A stretch of DNA of 5,619 nucleotides from Alphaproteobacteria bacterium (GTDB lineage Bacteria; Pseudomonadota; Alphaproteobacteria; Micropepsales; Micropepsaceae): positions 1 to 5,619 of the forward strand of contig JAGWRJ010000049.1 in NCBI GenBank assembly GCA_028869725.1, given 5' to 3'. Made by a program: the position numbers and the translations under genes. The notes beneath the pieces are model-generated. The model searched no databases and had not been told where the DNA came from. It saw nothing but the letters and a program-made list of their open reading frames with translations. This document shows, in pieces, positions 5,188-5,619 of the stretch (position 1 is its first letter; every line of letters begins with the position of its first letter).

Positions 5188-5619
5188 CGGGAGGTTACCT
5201 GAACAATAAGGTCAATCAGCCGAGAATAATCATACCCTGCCTGGTGGGCGGCGGCGGCAAAGCCGGCATCCGGCGACAAGCAGGGATTACAGTTGAGTTC
5301 GAGAATATAGGGTTGTCCGCGCGCGTCTACGCGCAGATCGACCCGACCGTAGCCTCCAAGCCCGAAGACCTCCCAGCAGCGTCGAGCAGTGTCACGCAGA
5401 CGGGCTGCAAGCTCCGGTTCTGCTTCTTCGCAACCAAAATGGCGCACCGTGGCGCTGAAGGCCGGGTCCGATGCATGCCACTTGGCACCATAGCCAACAA
5501 TGCGCGGACGACGGTCATCCCAATCGACGAAGCGCATCTCGGCCAGGGGCAGAATTTTGACGCCGGAGCGCTCCTCGATCAGCGCAACATTGAATTCGCG
5601 GCCTTCGACGAACGCCTCG
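5184..5619 (-). CDS. D-Ala-D-Ala ligase-like ATP-grasp enzyme, C-terminal part (5' end outside window)
   Basis: The frame stays open to the window edge, giving 144 whole codons of an ATP-grasp enzyme. These enzymes activate a carboxylate as an acyl-phosphate with ATP and join it to an amine. The fragment opens with EAFVEGREFNVALI, the central ATP-binding strand region of Ddl-type proteins, then LPLAEM. The metal-binding end is complete: GRVDLRVD (about 91-98) supplies the Asp, and ELNCNPCL (107-114) the Glu and Asn ligands of the ExNxNP signature. The Met at 5535-5537 is internal, since upstream codons are clearly homologous. ATP-grasp ligases of this type are about 300-360 residues, so over half lies outside. 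Its stop overlaps the GNAT start as ATGA, so the two form an operon. A true cell-wall ddl normally sits in the mur-fts cluster, so a ligase for another peptide or amide is more likely; the substrate is unknown. Confidence 0.9.
   Translation of the reverse strand, partial: EAFVEGREFNVALIEERSGVKILPLAEMRFVDWDDRRPRIVGYGAKWHASDPAFSATVRHFGCEEAEPELAARLRDTARRCWEVFGLGGYGRVDLRVDARGQPYILELNCNPCLSPDAGFAAAAHQAGYDYSRLIDLIVQVTSR

Noticed and set aside
4753..5202. 149-codon + strand frame opposite the GNAT gene
   Set aside because: Antisense to a gene with clear GNAT motifs; the product has no recognisable domain.

Overview
The window looks like chromosomal DNA of an alphaproteobacterium, probably near Rhodospirillales. 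It is GC-rich by eye. The threonyl-tRNA synthetase C-terminus (LRQLGSKAQKVMSLDDAL, then a PPDL tail) and the IF-3 N-terminus (VARRM...GPRVNED) have alphaproteobacterial character. This placement is from remembered family sequences, not from a search. No transposase, phage gene, tRNA, rRNA or CRISPR array is visible.

Left part (1-1530, + strand): the C-terminal 230 codons of thrS, a 245-bp spacer with palindromes and a possible promoter, then infC. infC most likely starts at a rare ATA codon (939) placed ideally behind an AAGGGAG ribosome binding site, as expected for the self-regulated IF-3 gene. No rpmI-rplT follows. A strong GC hairpin ends the unit and a convergent gene comes next.

Middle part (1615-4716): a fold-type II PLP-dependent threonine/serine dehydratase on the - strand. 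Divergent from it is a + strand unit made of a possible 69-codon leader ORF, a CorA-type Mg2+ channel, and a ten-helix EamA/DMT transporter. These are linked by an ATGA and a GTGA stop/start overlap, so the unit is probably translationally coupled.

Right part (4711-5619, - strand): the C-terminal part of a D-Ala-D-Ala-ligase-like ATP-grasp enzyme that enters from the window edge, overlapping by ATGA a GNAT acetyltransferase. The GNAT gene and the EamA gene converge and end on one palindrome, CTATAG, in which each strand reads a TAG stop.

The window is almost fully coding. The points most worth following are the ATA start of infC with the palindromes before it, the coupled small ORF and possible RNA switch before corA, and the ATP-grasp/GNAT pair, a plausible but uncharacterised amide-ligating and acylating module. 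I see no clear evidence for a wholly new system here.
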